This document shows positions 1-9,900 of a stretch of 27,869 nt of DNA, one piece after another. The DNA lies in the IMG/VR virus record IMGVR_UViG_3300029319_000370, positions 1 through 27,869 of that record; one strand, written 5' to 3'. This DNA is from a virus. How positions within the stretch are numbered: the first letter of the stretch is position 1; the number at the start of each line of letters is the position of its first letter. The translations under genes and the position numbers were made by a program. The notes under the pieces were generated by a model. It was not told where the DNA came from. It made no database searches and saw only the letters and a list, made by a program, of their open reading frames with translations.

Positions 1-43
1 TATCAACGTTAAGTGCTTCCTCGATAGAATCAAAATTTTTCAT
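1..43 (-). CDS. 16: 5' end of the next late gene, probably gene 16 (small terminase subunit), cut by the window edge
   Basis: Only 14 codons are present (MKNFDSIEEALNVD). The ATG lies at 41-43 on the reverse strand, and a strong ribosome binding site sits a few bases upstream, overlapping the gene 15 stop codon. In T4 and its marine relatives gene 16, the small terminase subunit that recognises DNA for packaging, follows gene 15. The identification rests on this position and on the acidic N-terminus. Fourteen residues are too few to show homology, so the existence of the gene is well supported but its name is inferred. Confidence 0.6.
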   Translation of the reverse strand, partial: MKNFDSIEEALNVD

Positions 44-45
44 AA

Positions 46-52
46 CTCTCCT
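46..52 (-). promoter_or_regulatory. Shine-Dalgarno site for the gene following gene 15
   Basis: The reverse strand reads AGGAGAG here, followed by TT and the ATG at 43. The site overlaps the TAG stop codon of gene 15 (51-53), so the two genes are probably translationally coupled. It is the best ribosome binding site match in the window. Confidence 0.7.
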
Positions 53-1094
53 AGATGTCTATACCTTGAGATGGACTTGATGTTTTACCATCAGCAAAGA
101 ATGATGTCATTTCATCAAATCCAAAGTCATCACCAAACTCAATTGCTGTATTATCAGCTGCACTAAGAACACCAATCTGAGCATTATGTTCATGTTTTGC
201 AGCGATTGTATTATCGTATGCACGATAGACGGTAATGTTCTGACCACTAATACTTCTGATGAACATAATTTCAGTATCAATTATGATTCGATCATTCGCA
301 CTTAAATCAGTGGTTGCACTCACCTTAAAGGTTGTAACCTTATCAGATATTGCACCATCAACAACTGTTGCCTGGTCGTCATCATAATTTTTCTTCGCAG
401 TTGGTGTTGCGCTATATCGAATATTACGTTTTGCGGTTTTAATATTAGTGCTAGTGTAGTAATCAACATCGACTTTCTTGATAAGTCCTTCTGGATTGTC
501 TGCAACTGGGCCGAATAGATAAGTTTTTGCAGTAAACCCTAGAGTATAAACGATAGTTCTACGAGTTTCAAAACCACCCTCATACTGATCACTTTGATTT
601 ATACTCTCTAAAACGATTGGTATATCTTTTTTCTCACCAATTGAATCAATTAAATTAATTGTAATATTAAATGATGGTTGAAAATAGGGAACGATTTGTT
701 CCAATATTTGTAATGCATCATCACTCAACTTAGACATAATGCTAAGTTCAAATGAAACATTATATGGAACAGGCATATAAACTTTCTTCGCAGTGGTTCC
801 GTTTTTTGCAAGAAAAGTTTGTGCGATTCCAGTTTTTCGAGTTGGATCATATTGTATTCCCTGCATTTCAAAAGACAATCTTGGAAGAGTTATTGCGATC
901 TCTCTGTCTAAATCTGGTTGTTGTTGAATTCTTGCTAAAAACTTCTGCATTGGGCCATAGGCCAATGGCACTTTTAAGTTACTAAAAGTTGTCCCACTCG
1001 CATCCTTGTGTCGAATATTAATATTATTAAAGAGAGTTCCGAAACCGATAACCGTCTTTCTTAATATTTCATGATAGAAGTAAGTCCCTAACAT
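51..1094 (-). CDS. 15: Tail sheath stabiliser / tail terminator gp15 with an extra C-terminal module
   Basis: gp15 caps the contractile tail and joins it to the neck. Residues 1 to about 225 align by eye with T4 gp15. The start MLGTYFYHEILRK matches the T4 MFGYFYNSSFRR start, 'ILEQIVPYFQPSFN' matches 'IVEQILPYFQPHFN', and 'PEGLIKKVDVDYYTSTN' matches 'AEGLIRTTYTDFHANT'. The protein has 347 residues against about 272 in T4. The extra part, roughly residues 240-315, contains 'DRIIIDTEIMFIRSI' then 'VYRAYDNTIAAKH', a module also found in the gp7-like giant and the DUF4815 protein of this window. The start is the ATG 19 bases after the gene 14 stop and has only a weak ribosome binding site. Gene 16 follows directly. 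Confidence 0.93.
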   Translation of the reverse strand: MLGTYFYHEILRKTVIGFGTLFNNINIRHKDASGTTFSNLKVPLAYGPMQKFLARIQQQPDLDREIAITLPRLSFEMQGIQYDPTRKTGIAQTFLAKNGTTAKKVYMPVPYNVSFELSIMSKLSDDALQILEQIVPYFQPSFNITINLIDSIGEKKDIPIVLESINQSDQYEGGFETRRTIVYTLGFTAKTYLFGPVADNPEGLIKKVDVDYYTSTNIKTAKRNIRYSATPTAKKNYDDDQATVVDGAISDKVTTFKVSATTDLSANDRIIIDTEIMFIRSISGQNITVYRAYDNTIAAKHEHNAQIGVLSAADNTAIEFGDDFGFDEMTSFFADGKTSSPSQGIDI

Positions 1095-1110
1095 ATCATT
1101 ATTTTTTAAC

Positions 1111-1118
1111 TATTTAGA
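1111..1118 (-). promoter_or_regulatory. Weak late-promoter-like element before gene 15
   Basis: The reverse strand reads TCTAAATA, one mismatch from the T4 late promoter TATAAATA. It overlaps the gene 14 stop codon and lies 17 bases upstream of the gene 15 start, a geometry like the better sites before genes 8 and 25. In AT-rich DNA one-mismatch matches are common, so this is only a candidate. Confidence 0.25.
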
Positions 1119-2502
1119 ATGTCCCGAACGGATTACCTTCTGAGAAGTCTAAAATTGCATCTGCCTCAGTTTCAAAGTTTGCATTATCATTATATTGATT
1201 TGCATTAAACTCCTCATTTGGATAATCATTTGGTTGATCATAACTAACAGAAAGAATTGTGTATTCTGCACCAGATTCAAGACCTTTAATTTTCTCACCA
1301 ACTTGGAATTCCATCTTAGTTAACATACTGACATCAAGAGTTCTAGAGTTAGAATCCCATACTTTGACTCTTGCAGTTTCTGAAGAATCTGAAGATACTT
1401 GAACAATTTCGTTGAAGACATAATTACCATCTCCAATCGATGTTGCAGCCCCTATTGTAATTGTTGGTGCGGTGGTATATCCACTACCAGCGTTACTAAT
1501 TCTAATCGCACTAATTGTTCCACCAACCATCACTGCCTCAGCAGTTGCATCAGTTCCTCCCGATGGTGCAGTAGAAATTGATACATTTGGAGTTGTTGTA
1601 TAACCTGATCCACCAGACGTAATTGTAACGATACCTACAGAACCTAGAGTCGTGATGCCAGCGGTTGCTATACCAGTGCCTGGCACGGTTACAGTGGGTA
1701 TTCCGATGTATCCACTGCCAGGATTGATTAAAAGAATTTTATCAATAGATTTCGCAGTTCCGATGCCAGATCGAGATGTCATGATTGCGACAGCAGTTGC
1801 ATCTACGCCAGGTGATGTGCTGATCGAAACGGTAGGTGCAGCTACATATCCATATCCATCATTTTGTAGGAATATCTGTTGAACAGCACCAAAGTTAAGA
1901 GTTGTGTTTGCAGTTGCAGTGCTACCAATACCAGATAATATTAGTCTTGCAGCATATCCATCTGTTTGAACAACTCTATCAATTTTCTCAACATTTGTAT
2001 CAATGACCTCATCCTCATATTCAAATACTTCACATGTAAGTTGATATGTATAATTTTTTCTTAATTGATAGTTTGGTTTTTCAAATTCAACATATTTGAT
2101 TTCAAATAGTTTACTTCCTAATGGTGAAAATAATAAATCTCCTTCTCTTGGGCGATTTGATATTTCATAATCATCCTCTTGTTGTTCTAAAAATGGTGCA
2201 ACAGATTCTTCAAATCTTTCTCTGGAAATAACAAATGTAGCTTCAGTTGTAACTCTAACACCAAACTTGGAAAGTATATCTCCTTGTCCAGCATAACCAT
2301 CAACGTTCATCAAATATGCCTCAAGAGGAAATGCCTGATCAAATCTTGATTCAGTCACCTCTCTCATGATTGTCCTTGATGTCATCAATTTACGAGGAAT
2401 ATAATGGCACTCAAGTCCGTACATCCTTAATTGTTCATTAATTAAGTCTTGTACTAAACCTTGTTCTCCCTGAGAACCCTGTAGAAAAAACGGATTTAAC
2501 AT
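1114..2502 (-). CDS. 14: Neck protein gp14 with a large beta-repeat insertion
   Basis: gp14 is a neck protein that, with gp13, closes the filled head and receives the tail. 'QLRMYGLECHYIPRK' corresponds to T4 'SIQMRGVECYYVPRE', and 'GDLLFSPLGSKLFEIKYVE' to 'GDLIYFPMDNSLFEINWVE'. The protein ends in 'DFSEGNPFGTF'. It has 462 residues against about 256 in T4. The excess is mostly residues 205-415: four 'GSGY' units (near 215, 260, 297, 338; e.g. ITSGGSGYTTTPNVSIS, ISNAGSGYTTAPTITIG), then a unit ending 'FQVGEKIKGLESGAEYTIL'. Both module types recur in other proteins of this window. The ATG overlaps the gene 13 stop (TAATG), which implies translational coupling. Confidence 0.92.
   Translation of the reverse strand: MLNPFFLQGSQGEQGLVQDLINEQLRMYGLECHYIPRKLMTSRTIMREVTESRFDQAFPLEAYLMNVDGYAGQGDILSKFGVRVTTEATFVISRERFEESVAPFLEQQEDDYEISNRPREGDLLFSPLGSKLFEIKYVEFEKPNYQLRKNYTYQLTCEVFEYEDEVIDTNVEKIDRVVQTDGYAARLILSGIGSTATANTTLNFGAVQQIFLQNDGYGYVAAPTVSISTSPGVDATAVAIMTSRSGIGTAKSIDKILLINPGSGYIGIPTVTVPGTGIATAGITTLGSVGIVTITSGGSGYTTTPNVSISTAPSGGTDATAEAVMVGGTISAIRISNAGSGYTTAPTITIGAATSIGDGNYVFNEIVQVSSDSSETARVKVWDSNSRTLDVSMLTKMEFQVGEKIKGLESGAEYTILSVSYDQPNDYPNEEFNANQYNDNANFETEADAILDFSEGNPFGTF
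1485..1870 (-). repeat. Four 'GSGY' protein repeats inside gene 14
   Basis: The DNA encodes four units of about 40 residues, each with a core resembling I-x-N-x-G-S-G-Y-x-x-x-P-x-V-x-I. The spacing is roughly 35-45 residues. The third and fourth units are the most alike (SGGSGYTTTPNVSIS and NAGSGYTTAPTITIG). At DNA level 1473-1500 resembles 13901-13928 in the giant gene, with 23 of 28 positions identical by my count. Confidence 0.8.
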
Positions 2503-3341
2503 TATCCAATCATGTCAAGTGGGGGCATTTCATAATCACTTGACATCTTAGCTCTAATTTCATCTAACTCTTTTACACCATCATCATATATCTGACGACC
2601 ATTCAATTGAATTCCGCCAGGCAATTGAACACCTTGAAATTTAATTAAGTTCTGTCCCCATTGTTTTTTACATAACGCAGTAAAATATCTCTTTAAAAAC
2701 TGATCATTATAAACTTGAGTGAAATCATTTGGATCTAAGATTCGGAAACAATCAATTACAAAATGATCACCAACATTAATAGTTTTAAAATCTGTATCAA
2801 TATATAATCTATCTTGACGAATATTAAATCTAAACTTCATATCTGGATTTAATAAGAAAGTAATGTCCTCAAGATAAGTTTGAACCATTGAATACTGAAG
2901 AAGATCAATCGATCCAAACTGATACAAATCATTTAAAAATAATTGATACTTAATATTAAATAGTCCATCATAAACAGTGTCTGATCTAATTTTGAAAATC
3001 TGATTGACTCCAATTACAGATGGAGGCATTTGTAAGTAGTTTTGATTCTCTTCAAAATTAAAACTTGTAGTTAATCCTACTGTTGATGTTCCAGTTGTTG
3101 TTGTAATTCCAGCACTTTTTTCTCCTCCTCTTGCTTCTCCTCTGTCAATATCCTCTTGCGTAATTTTATATTTCAAGTACATTCTTACGATACCATCGTA
3201 ATGTCTTTCTTGATATACTTGAATTGCATCATCTAATAGATCTTGAAACTGTTCATCTGCGACATTAATTTCTAAGACAGGAAATCCAAGCTGTCTCTTT
3301 GCGTAATCTATTAAACCTTCTCTCGAACTTGGTTGGGCCAT
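2502..3341 (-). CDS. 13: Neck protein gp13
   Basis: gp13 forms the head-proximal neck ring with gp14. The opening MAQPSSREGLIDYAKRQLG, followed by 'PVLEINVADEQFQDLLDDAI', is characteristic of gp13 in marine T4-like phages. The length of 279 residues is close to the 309 of T4 gp13. Residues about 70-95 contain a short Thr/Gly loop (GITTTTGTSTVGLTTSF), which resembles the GIGTT linkers of the larger proteins next door but adds no full module. The start is supported by a good ribosome binding site at 3345-3352. The gene overlaps gene 14 by one base at its stop. Confidence 0.92.
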   Translation of the reverse strand: MAQPSSREGLIDYAKRQLGFPVLEINVADEQFQDLLDDAIQVYQERHYDGIVRMYLKYKITQEDIDRGEARGGEKSAGITTTTGTSTVGLTTSFNFEENQNYLQMPPSVIGVNQIFKIRSDTVYDGLFNIKYQLFLNDLYQFGSIDLLQYSMVQTYLEDITFLLNPDMKFRFNIRQDRLYIDTDFKTINVGDHFVIDCFRILDPNDFTQVYNDQFLKRYFTALCKKQWGQNLIKFQGVQLPGGIQLNGRQIYDDGVKELDEIRAKMSSDYEMPPLDMIG

Positions 3342-3344
3342 TCT

Positions 3345-3352
3345 TCACCTCT
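3345..3352 (-). promoter_or_regulatory. Shine-Dalgarno site for gene 13
   Basis: The reverse strand reads AGAGGTGA three bases before the ATG at 3339-3341, and its first two bases fall in the stop codon of the 120-codon gene. It is one of only two strong ribosome binding sites in the window and fixes the gene 13 start. Confidence 0.7.
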
Positions 3353-3713
3353 AAGTTGAAATACCTGTTCTAACAAGCACATTACCCTCTATAATTTTAA
3401 AGAAAGTAGAACCAGAACTTACATTAACATCATATAGATATCTACCCTCAGATAAACCTCTAGTTACAGTTGAACCCATTGATAGAGTAACCTTACCATC
3501 AGTGTCTCCAAGTGTCACGCCAAAAGTATTTGCAGTTCCAATTGCAGACTTCTTCATATTACTTGTTCCAGTATAGTTAGAAAAATCTATACTTGAACCA
3601 GCAGAAGTTCTAATCGTGAAAGTAGTGTTAAAATCAGCACCAGAAAATATGGTAAGATTTACACCCATTGGAACAGCAACATCTGGATCAAATGTGATTA
3701 CCTGTTGTGCCAT
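3351..3713 (-). CDS. Small beta-rich protein of unknown function, possibly virion-associated
   Basis: The 120-residue protein has no signal peptide, membrane segment or coiled coil. Its pattern is beta-rich: 'GADFNTTFTIRTSAGSSIDF' and 'SNYTGTSNMKKS', then 'DGKVTLSMGSTVTRGLSEGR' with 'YLYDVNVSSG' and a closing 'GNVLVRTGIST'. The sequence 'polar strands, G-x-x-I-D-F-S-N-Y-T, charged pair, D-G-x-V-x-L, G-x-Y-x-Y-D-V' resembles the small beta-sandwich domains at the N-termini of phage baseplate upper (BppU-type) and fibre proteins. That is a resemblance of pattern only. It lies between the coiled-coil gene and gene 13, inside the late structural block, so a role in the virion is likely. The start ATG is four nucleotides after the previous gene's TAG with no obvious ribosome binding site, suggesting coupling. 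Confidence 0.7.
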   Translation of the reverse strand: MAQQVITFDPDVAVPMGVNLTIFSGADFNTTFTIRTSAGSSIDFSNYTGTSNMKKSAIGTANTFGVTLGDTDGKVTLSMGSTVTRGLSEGRYLYDVNVSSGSTFFKIIEGNVLVRTGIST

Positions 3714-3717
3714 TTTT

Positions 3718-3951
3718 CTAATTATTTAGTTTTTGGACGAGAGTAGATAAAAGACCTTTAATTTCTCCCAATTCACCTTTGACATTATCGAGATCTTCTT
3801 TCATTTTGTTTAACTCATCATTTTTATTTTGAGTTGCTTTTTTGCGCTCCATGTACGCAAGGTAAGCCTTTTTATCTTTGTTAACAATAGCGGTAGACTC
3901 TGAATCTCTATAGAGACCATATCTACCCTCAACTGGAATGTGATTACTCAT
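3718..3951 (-). CDS. Small coiled-coil protein in the whisker/fibritin position
   Basis: The 77-residue protein has two parts. Residues 1-37 include 'GRYGLYRDSESTAIVNKDKK' and 'AYLAYMERK', a charged segment I believe recurs in small hypothetical proteins of marine T4-like phages. Residues 44-75 form a clean coiled coil: Leu, Met, Val and Ile fall at alternating three- and four-residue steps for about four heptads (NDELNKMKEDLDNVKGELGE, then IKGLLSTLVQKLNN). It probably oligomerises. The gene starts within the stop codon of the 2583-codon gene (TAATG) and sits in the slot that holds wac (fibritin) in T4. Function is not established. It could be a small adaptor, a chaperone-like assembly factor or a minimal whisker. 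Confidence 0.8.
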   Translation of the reverse strand: MSNHIPVEGRYGLYRDSESTAIVNKDKKAYLAYMERKKATQNKNDELNKMKEDLDNVKGELGEIKGLLSTLVQKLNN

Positions 3952-6900
3952 TAGGCTAATGCGATTGCTCTAAGTTCCTTAATAAATTGTGGTTGTGCCT
4001 GATTGGTTCCAACCATATCTATCTTAATTTGGAACGCAGTAAATGGAGGTAATTCTCTAGATGTGAATACATAATCTTTAAATTCTAAACCAGATGAAGG
4101 TGGAACTGGATCATCAGATCTTCCACTGTTATTGGAAACATTAATTATGTCACCATTCTGATCAATATTGTCAAAGCCAGGGAAGAGTTCAAAGTCTTTC
4201 TCCATACTATTTTCTGTAGCACCTTGAGAAAGAACTTTAAATAATACTCGAATGTCCGCACTGTCTCTTCTGTAAGAAGAAAATTCAACTTTAAGACTTG
4301 TTGCTGGATTCTCTAACTGAATCATCTTAGAAACATATGTTGATGCACAAGGATCTTGAGTTGTGCGATTAACTCTAGAATCTGTTGCAAAATTAGATAC
4401 TGGATTGTTAAGTCTATTTGAGGTTAATACCATAGCAACTCTATCCAAATCAACAACAGGTGAAACATCCAAACTTCCAGTTCCAAACAAGATCTCTAGT
4501 GTCATTGACTTGTTGCCTGGCAATTCAGATAGTTTTGCATCTTCATTAACCTTAGAGGCAATCATTCGAGGAGTTTCAAAATGATTCTGACCACTAATTG
4601 CAATTGATTGGAATCCTTGATCAACAAATGATGATTCCTCACCACCAATACTTGTGGCAGAAATTGTTCTGACTCTAGCTGCGACTGATGTTCCAGTAGG
4701 AGTAACTGTTTGAATATTAGGTGTTAAAGTTTCAAACTGAACATTTTGAGATGCTTTTGCATTTGTTCCACCACCACGTTTTGTTGATGAGAAGAATCTG
4801 TCTGGAAGAGAACCACTACTTCTATCAGTTCCATCACTATCCATATCTACCTTAATATGATAGAAATCTAAATCTTTACTATTTGGAACTGTTGATGAAG
4901 GACTATTCATATCATGAGTTTTATTGATTCTTCTAAGAGAAACTCCAGCAAACTCATATTTTTTAATAACATCACCAGATGAATGACTTATCTTTAATGT
5001 ATTGTCAATACCTCTAGTTGTGATACCTGTGATTGATCCGTCTGCAACTCCTGTATAAGATATAATTTCATTACCAAGAATTGCGTAACCATAGTTTGTT
5101 GTTCCAACTCCAACTCCCTCAAATGTTGCAAAGTTAGATGATGCAACAACAGGAATATCAGCTGATGAATCAAAGTCATAATCCGCTGTCAATTTAGTTG
5201 ATGGAACATCGGAGTCAACATCTGAAATTACAACCAAGTTATTAAAAGCATGCATTCCATGAGCACGATGATCAACTTTGAAATGTAAACCATCGTTTGT
5301 AGAATCTACTTCAAATGATGATATTGTGGATCCACTTCCAACAGTTTTTCCATCAATTCCAATAACTGTTGATCCGTTGTTAAATCCTATTGTTCCAATA
5401 CCAGTAACAAATGATCCTTGAATGTTATCAATTACTATACTGTTTGTTGAAGTAATTAATCCAACAGAAAGAACAGCCCCACTTCCATTTCCAAGACCTA
5501 GTGTTCCAATTCCTAAAGTGTCACCGACAGCATAATTCTTTCCGCCATTTGTAAAGGTAACAACACCAATTTCACCATTGTTCACAGTTACATCACCAAT
5601 GATTCCAGTTCCCTCTCCAGTTTGAGTGACCATTGGAATGTCTGAATATGTAAGAACTCCATTAGAAGGTGTATATCCAATGCCAGGATTAATAATTGTA
5701 ACATCATTAGATCCATTAATAGTTGCGATACCAGCAGTGCTAATGAGAGTTGCAGATGCGTTTAGATTATCAAACTGACTAATTGTAACGCCAGGAACTA
5801 ATCCAGCAGTTAAAGTGTTTGATATCGGTGTTCCTAATCCAACAATTGCTTTTCTAGATAAAGTTTTGATTGGATTTGGTGGTAACTTGATTATTTGACT
5901 ATTACCCTCAGCCAATTGTGGGCTATAGAATCTACCTACGCCTGGGAAGACATTAAATCTTGCCTTATTGATTGTAAATTTCAAATCTTCAAATTGACTT
6001 GCATCCCAAGTTGCACCGTTCTGTGATTTGAATAATGAACCTAAGTATGGTTGTTGACTGATTATAACTTGTTCATCATCTGGTAAATTAGCAGTTGATA
6101 TATCAATCTCACCCATTCTGGATATCCAAACTTGATAATTTTCTGAAGCACTTATGAGAACAAGAGCATATGATGTTTCTCCATTTAGATATACAGGAGA
6201 ATCAAATGTAAACCTAGTTGCAGCAGAGGCATCCTCTGACACATTAACTTCATCTGGATTTCTTACCACCACACTAAATGGAAGTATTTCTTGAGTTGGT
6301 AAACCAGTATTAGTAGTCCTGATTTGTAATGTTACTGGTAACGCATCATCTTTTGCTAGGAAGAAACAGTCAACCGATGTAATAAAGACACCAGTAGTAT
6401 TTTCCACAAGAAAAGTCTGAGCTACAGGATCAAGCCACTGACGAAGTTCTCTTCTATTCATACCACCCAATGTGTTTTCAACATTGGTTATATTTGTTAT
6501 CTCTTCAGTTACGTTGGTAACATTAGTTACGTTGGTAATCTGAGTGATTTCATTAGTGATCTCATTAGTTACGTTAGTAATATTATTAATAACTGTTGGA
6601 GGTGGAGGTGGTAACTCCTCAACGTTTACGGTCACACCAGCCACAGAAACGTTTCTTGGTGGGCCAACCTGTCTTGTAATCCTATCATTAATATTTCTTT
6701 GTTCAAAAGCAGATACTCTTTCAATTACAGGAACTCTAGAACTAACAATCGTTTCCTGATGAGTCTCTAATTCACCAGCAGAAGCAAAGTTTGTTTCAGC
6801 AGAACCTGTAACAGTTCCAGCAAGTGTTGAGTTTGTTGGACTTGTAGTTAATCTAATTGTTTTAGTTCCAGTTTCAAATCTTGGAAGAGCATCTATATTT

Positions 6901-9900
6901 GGATCTGGAATTGAAAGAATTCCCACTAATTGACCTAAATTGTCAGATATTAATCTAACGTCTGTTACCTCTGCTTCTGCACCACTTGTTGAACCAAATA
7001 TTTTTAATCCAACATTACCACCAATACCACCTTGAAATTCACCTTGAACTTGTGAAGCAAGACTAAATGTATCAAGATTTAAAAGAGTTGTGGACGTGGA
7101 ATATTCCGATGAAATTCCAGCATCTGGAAGATATGGATTGGTTGATAAAGTTTTTGTTGGTGCGTCATATGGGCCTTGCATATGATCTGGTGCAGCGAGT
7201 CTACATCTAAATGCATTTGATTCATTCCTAATTGTTTCACCTGTTGCAAAAGCACCTCGAATCATTCTAACTTCAAGAAGTTTTGGTGTGCAGAATTGAG
7301 TGACATCAACATTATCAAAGAAAACGTAAAAACGAGTTCTAGGTTTCATTCGAGTTGTAAAGAATTCGATATTTCTTTCTCTCATGAAAGGAATAATATC
7401 ACGACTAACAACTCTATCTCCCATTGACTGTCTGGTCATTCTTGGAGTCACTTTAAATTGAATTCCCTCTCTAGATCTAGATGAAGTTTGAACAACATCT
7501 TCAAATCTTTGTGCAGTTGTTAACTGTACACCTTCAACAACGCTACCTCTTTCTACCCATCGTCCGTTACTTACAACTCCAGCGTTTAATCCTCCTAGTC
7601 CATTAGGAACTCTAACTGTTTGTTGGGTAATATTATTACTTGCAGCTTGAGGTATTTGATCTTGAGAAATATTTCCTAAATTTCTTGTTGATTCTTCTTC
7701 CCATGTGTTTTCAACAGTTTCAGACACCCAATCAGTTTCCCAAGCACCCCAATCAACTTCACTAAATCCAGTTTGAGTATTAATGCCTAGTCTAGCAACC
7801 GCAGCATCATATTCATCTGTTCTCTCCTCTATTCTTGCATCTAATCTTTTAGTATCAGTCCAAGTATCAGAATCAGGATTTAAAGAAATATTTCCATGAT
7901 AGAAAATTATTAGATATGGGTTAACATTTTCACCTCTTGAGGCATATATTTGTTTAATATATTCTTCCTCTGTATATTTTAAGGTTAAAAGTCTACCTGT
8001 TTTTTGAATATTCTGACCATCAATATCATTTAAGTGATTTAGATCTAAAGTTGGATTTGCAGTTTGTCCAAGACCTATAAATGCTCTAGATCCAACAACC
8101 ATGTCTAAACAAGTTGTATAATGCCCAGGCCTTAGGTATCCATTTTTTGCATCTGTACTTGCTGAGAAATCTGGATGTCCGATCTGATGAGAATCGTGTT
8201 TTTTAAAGTTATCTACAAAAAATCCTGATTTAAATCGATTTAAACCGTTTGAATCAACAACTTGCAAGTTTGCGGTATCACTTTCTAAAAGTGATAGTCG
8301 AGTATAATATTCAACGTTTTCAAGTCTCTTCTCAAGTCTTCCAATATCTGACATTGTAAAACGTTTATGATTCGTTCTTACAATTTTAACATCTTGAGCT
8401 TTCTTTACAAAAGCAGGTAATGATAATTTTGCAACTTCTATCGAATCATCAATCGCTTGTGGGAATTTTGGATCATCAGCTGGAACACCTTCTAGATATA
8501 CAAATTCACCAGATTTATCTAAGAATAACTTATCCCTTCTTGGTAGGAAATAATTGTAATTAACAATCAAGTTCTCTTCTGGAACTAAAGGATCTGGAAT
8601 ATTATTTGATTGTTCTGCAAAGGATCTTGATCTAAAATCAAAAGGTGATATGGTTGATGAGGTGTCATAAGTATTAACTCTAGGACGAATATCAATTAAA
8701 TCAGCATTTGATCTTTGATATTGTCTATTTGATGATATTAAATTTTGAGTGCCTGCTGGATAACTTGATGCATTATAGAAATCTCCAGTGTCATCCGATG
8801 TTACAAAGAAGTTTTTAAATACAACTTTAAGTCTATTTGTTGGCTCTTCAAAATCTTTTTTCCTTGTTATAAACGAGAAATCATAGTATGTTGGTTTAAT
8901 ATTTGGATCTAAAACATATTGATCAGTGATATTACGATCACCTTCTGTAGTGGATGTTACAAGAGCAGTGATACCTGATTTCTCTGTAGAAATTCTTTCA
9001 CCAATGTTAAATCTACTCTGATTTAAGTAAACTACACCTAATGTTGTTGTAGTTGGTTTTTCAACAACTATTGCAACTGCACTACTCTGTGATCCAGTAA
9101 TTTTTTCACCAACGACCAAATCGGCATTATTTCCACTTGGGCCACTGTATGTTGTCAAAGTAACCGTTGGTAAATCAGGATCTCCAGCATCATTAGATTC
9201 AATAACTGCTAATAACTGACATGCATCTGAAACATTTAGAGATATTTTATCATCTTGAACTCTAGTTCCGAATATAGAACTTGTTGTTAATCCATCATTT
9301 AAACTATTTGTTCCGATTCCAGAGGCAGATAAAGTTGATCCACTGACAACTAATACATTTGAATCATTTAATTTTTTGAGTTTATTTTTAATTTTTGATT
9401 TAAGAACAGTTGCAAATAGATTTGCCTTTCCTGTTGATTTACTCAATGCAACAAATGTAACTGTCTTTTTATCAGCTGATATTTCTACTTGACTTTGTTT
9501 CAATGGTTCAATAGATCCATCATCATATGATATAAAATATCTTTCCTCATCAAATGGTTGGAAAAATAAATCTGTACCAGCATTAGGAGATGTAAATTGA
9601 CTATCAGCTACTGTGATATCTGAATATTGTTTTCTTAATTGAATTGTTGTATTAGTTACATCTAAACTTTCAATATTTACACGACTTACTGGTGTAACTA
9701 AACTATTTGCAGATAATGTAAATGTTGCTCCACGAAGAATAAGATCATTAACATCTATTGATCCAGAAATTAAACCATCAGAAACACCTCCATTACAAAC
9801 GCCAGGAACAGATGTAATACCTGAAATATTAATTTCATTTCCGTCTGTTGATACTCCAGTAATTCGATTAAATCTAGGAATAGTTTCGCCAGGAACTGTG

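Noticed and set aside
1088-1099. Alternative ATG five bases upstream of the gene 15 start
   Set aside because: It is in another frame and hits a TAG after three codons. The downstream ATG gives the MLGTYFYH start that matches T4 gp15.
3722-3729. ACTAAATA on the reverse strand just before the 120-codon gene
   Set aside because: Two mismatches from TATAAATA, and it encodes the last codons of the coiled-coil gene; not distinguishable from chance.
6544-6759. Plus-strand open frame whose translation looks like a membrane or signal segment followed by a glycine run
   Set aside because: It is the antisense of the (I/V)TN stalk and the Pro5 hinge. The hydrophobic run is a by-product of the repeat codons and there is no ribosome binding site.
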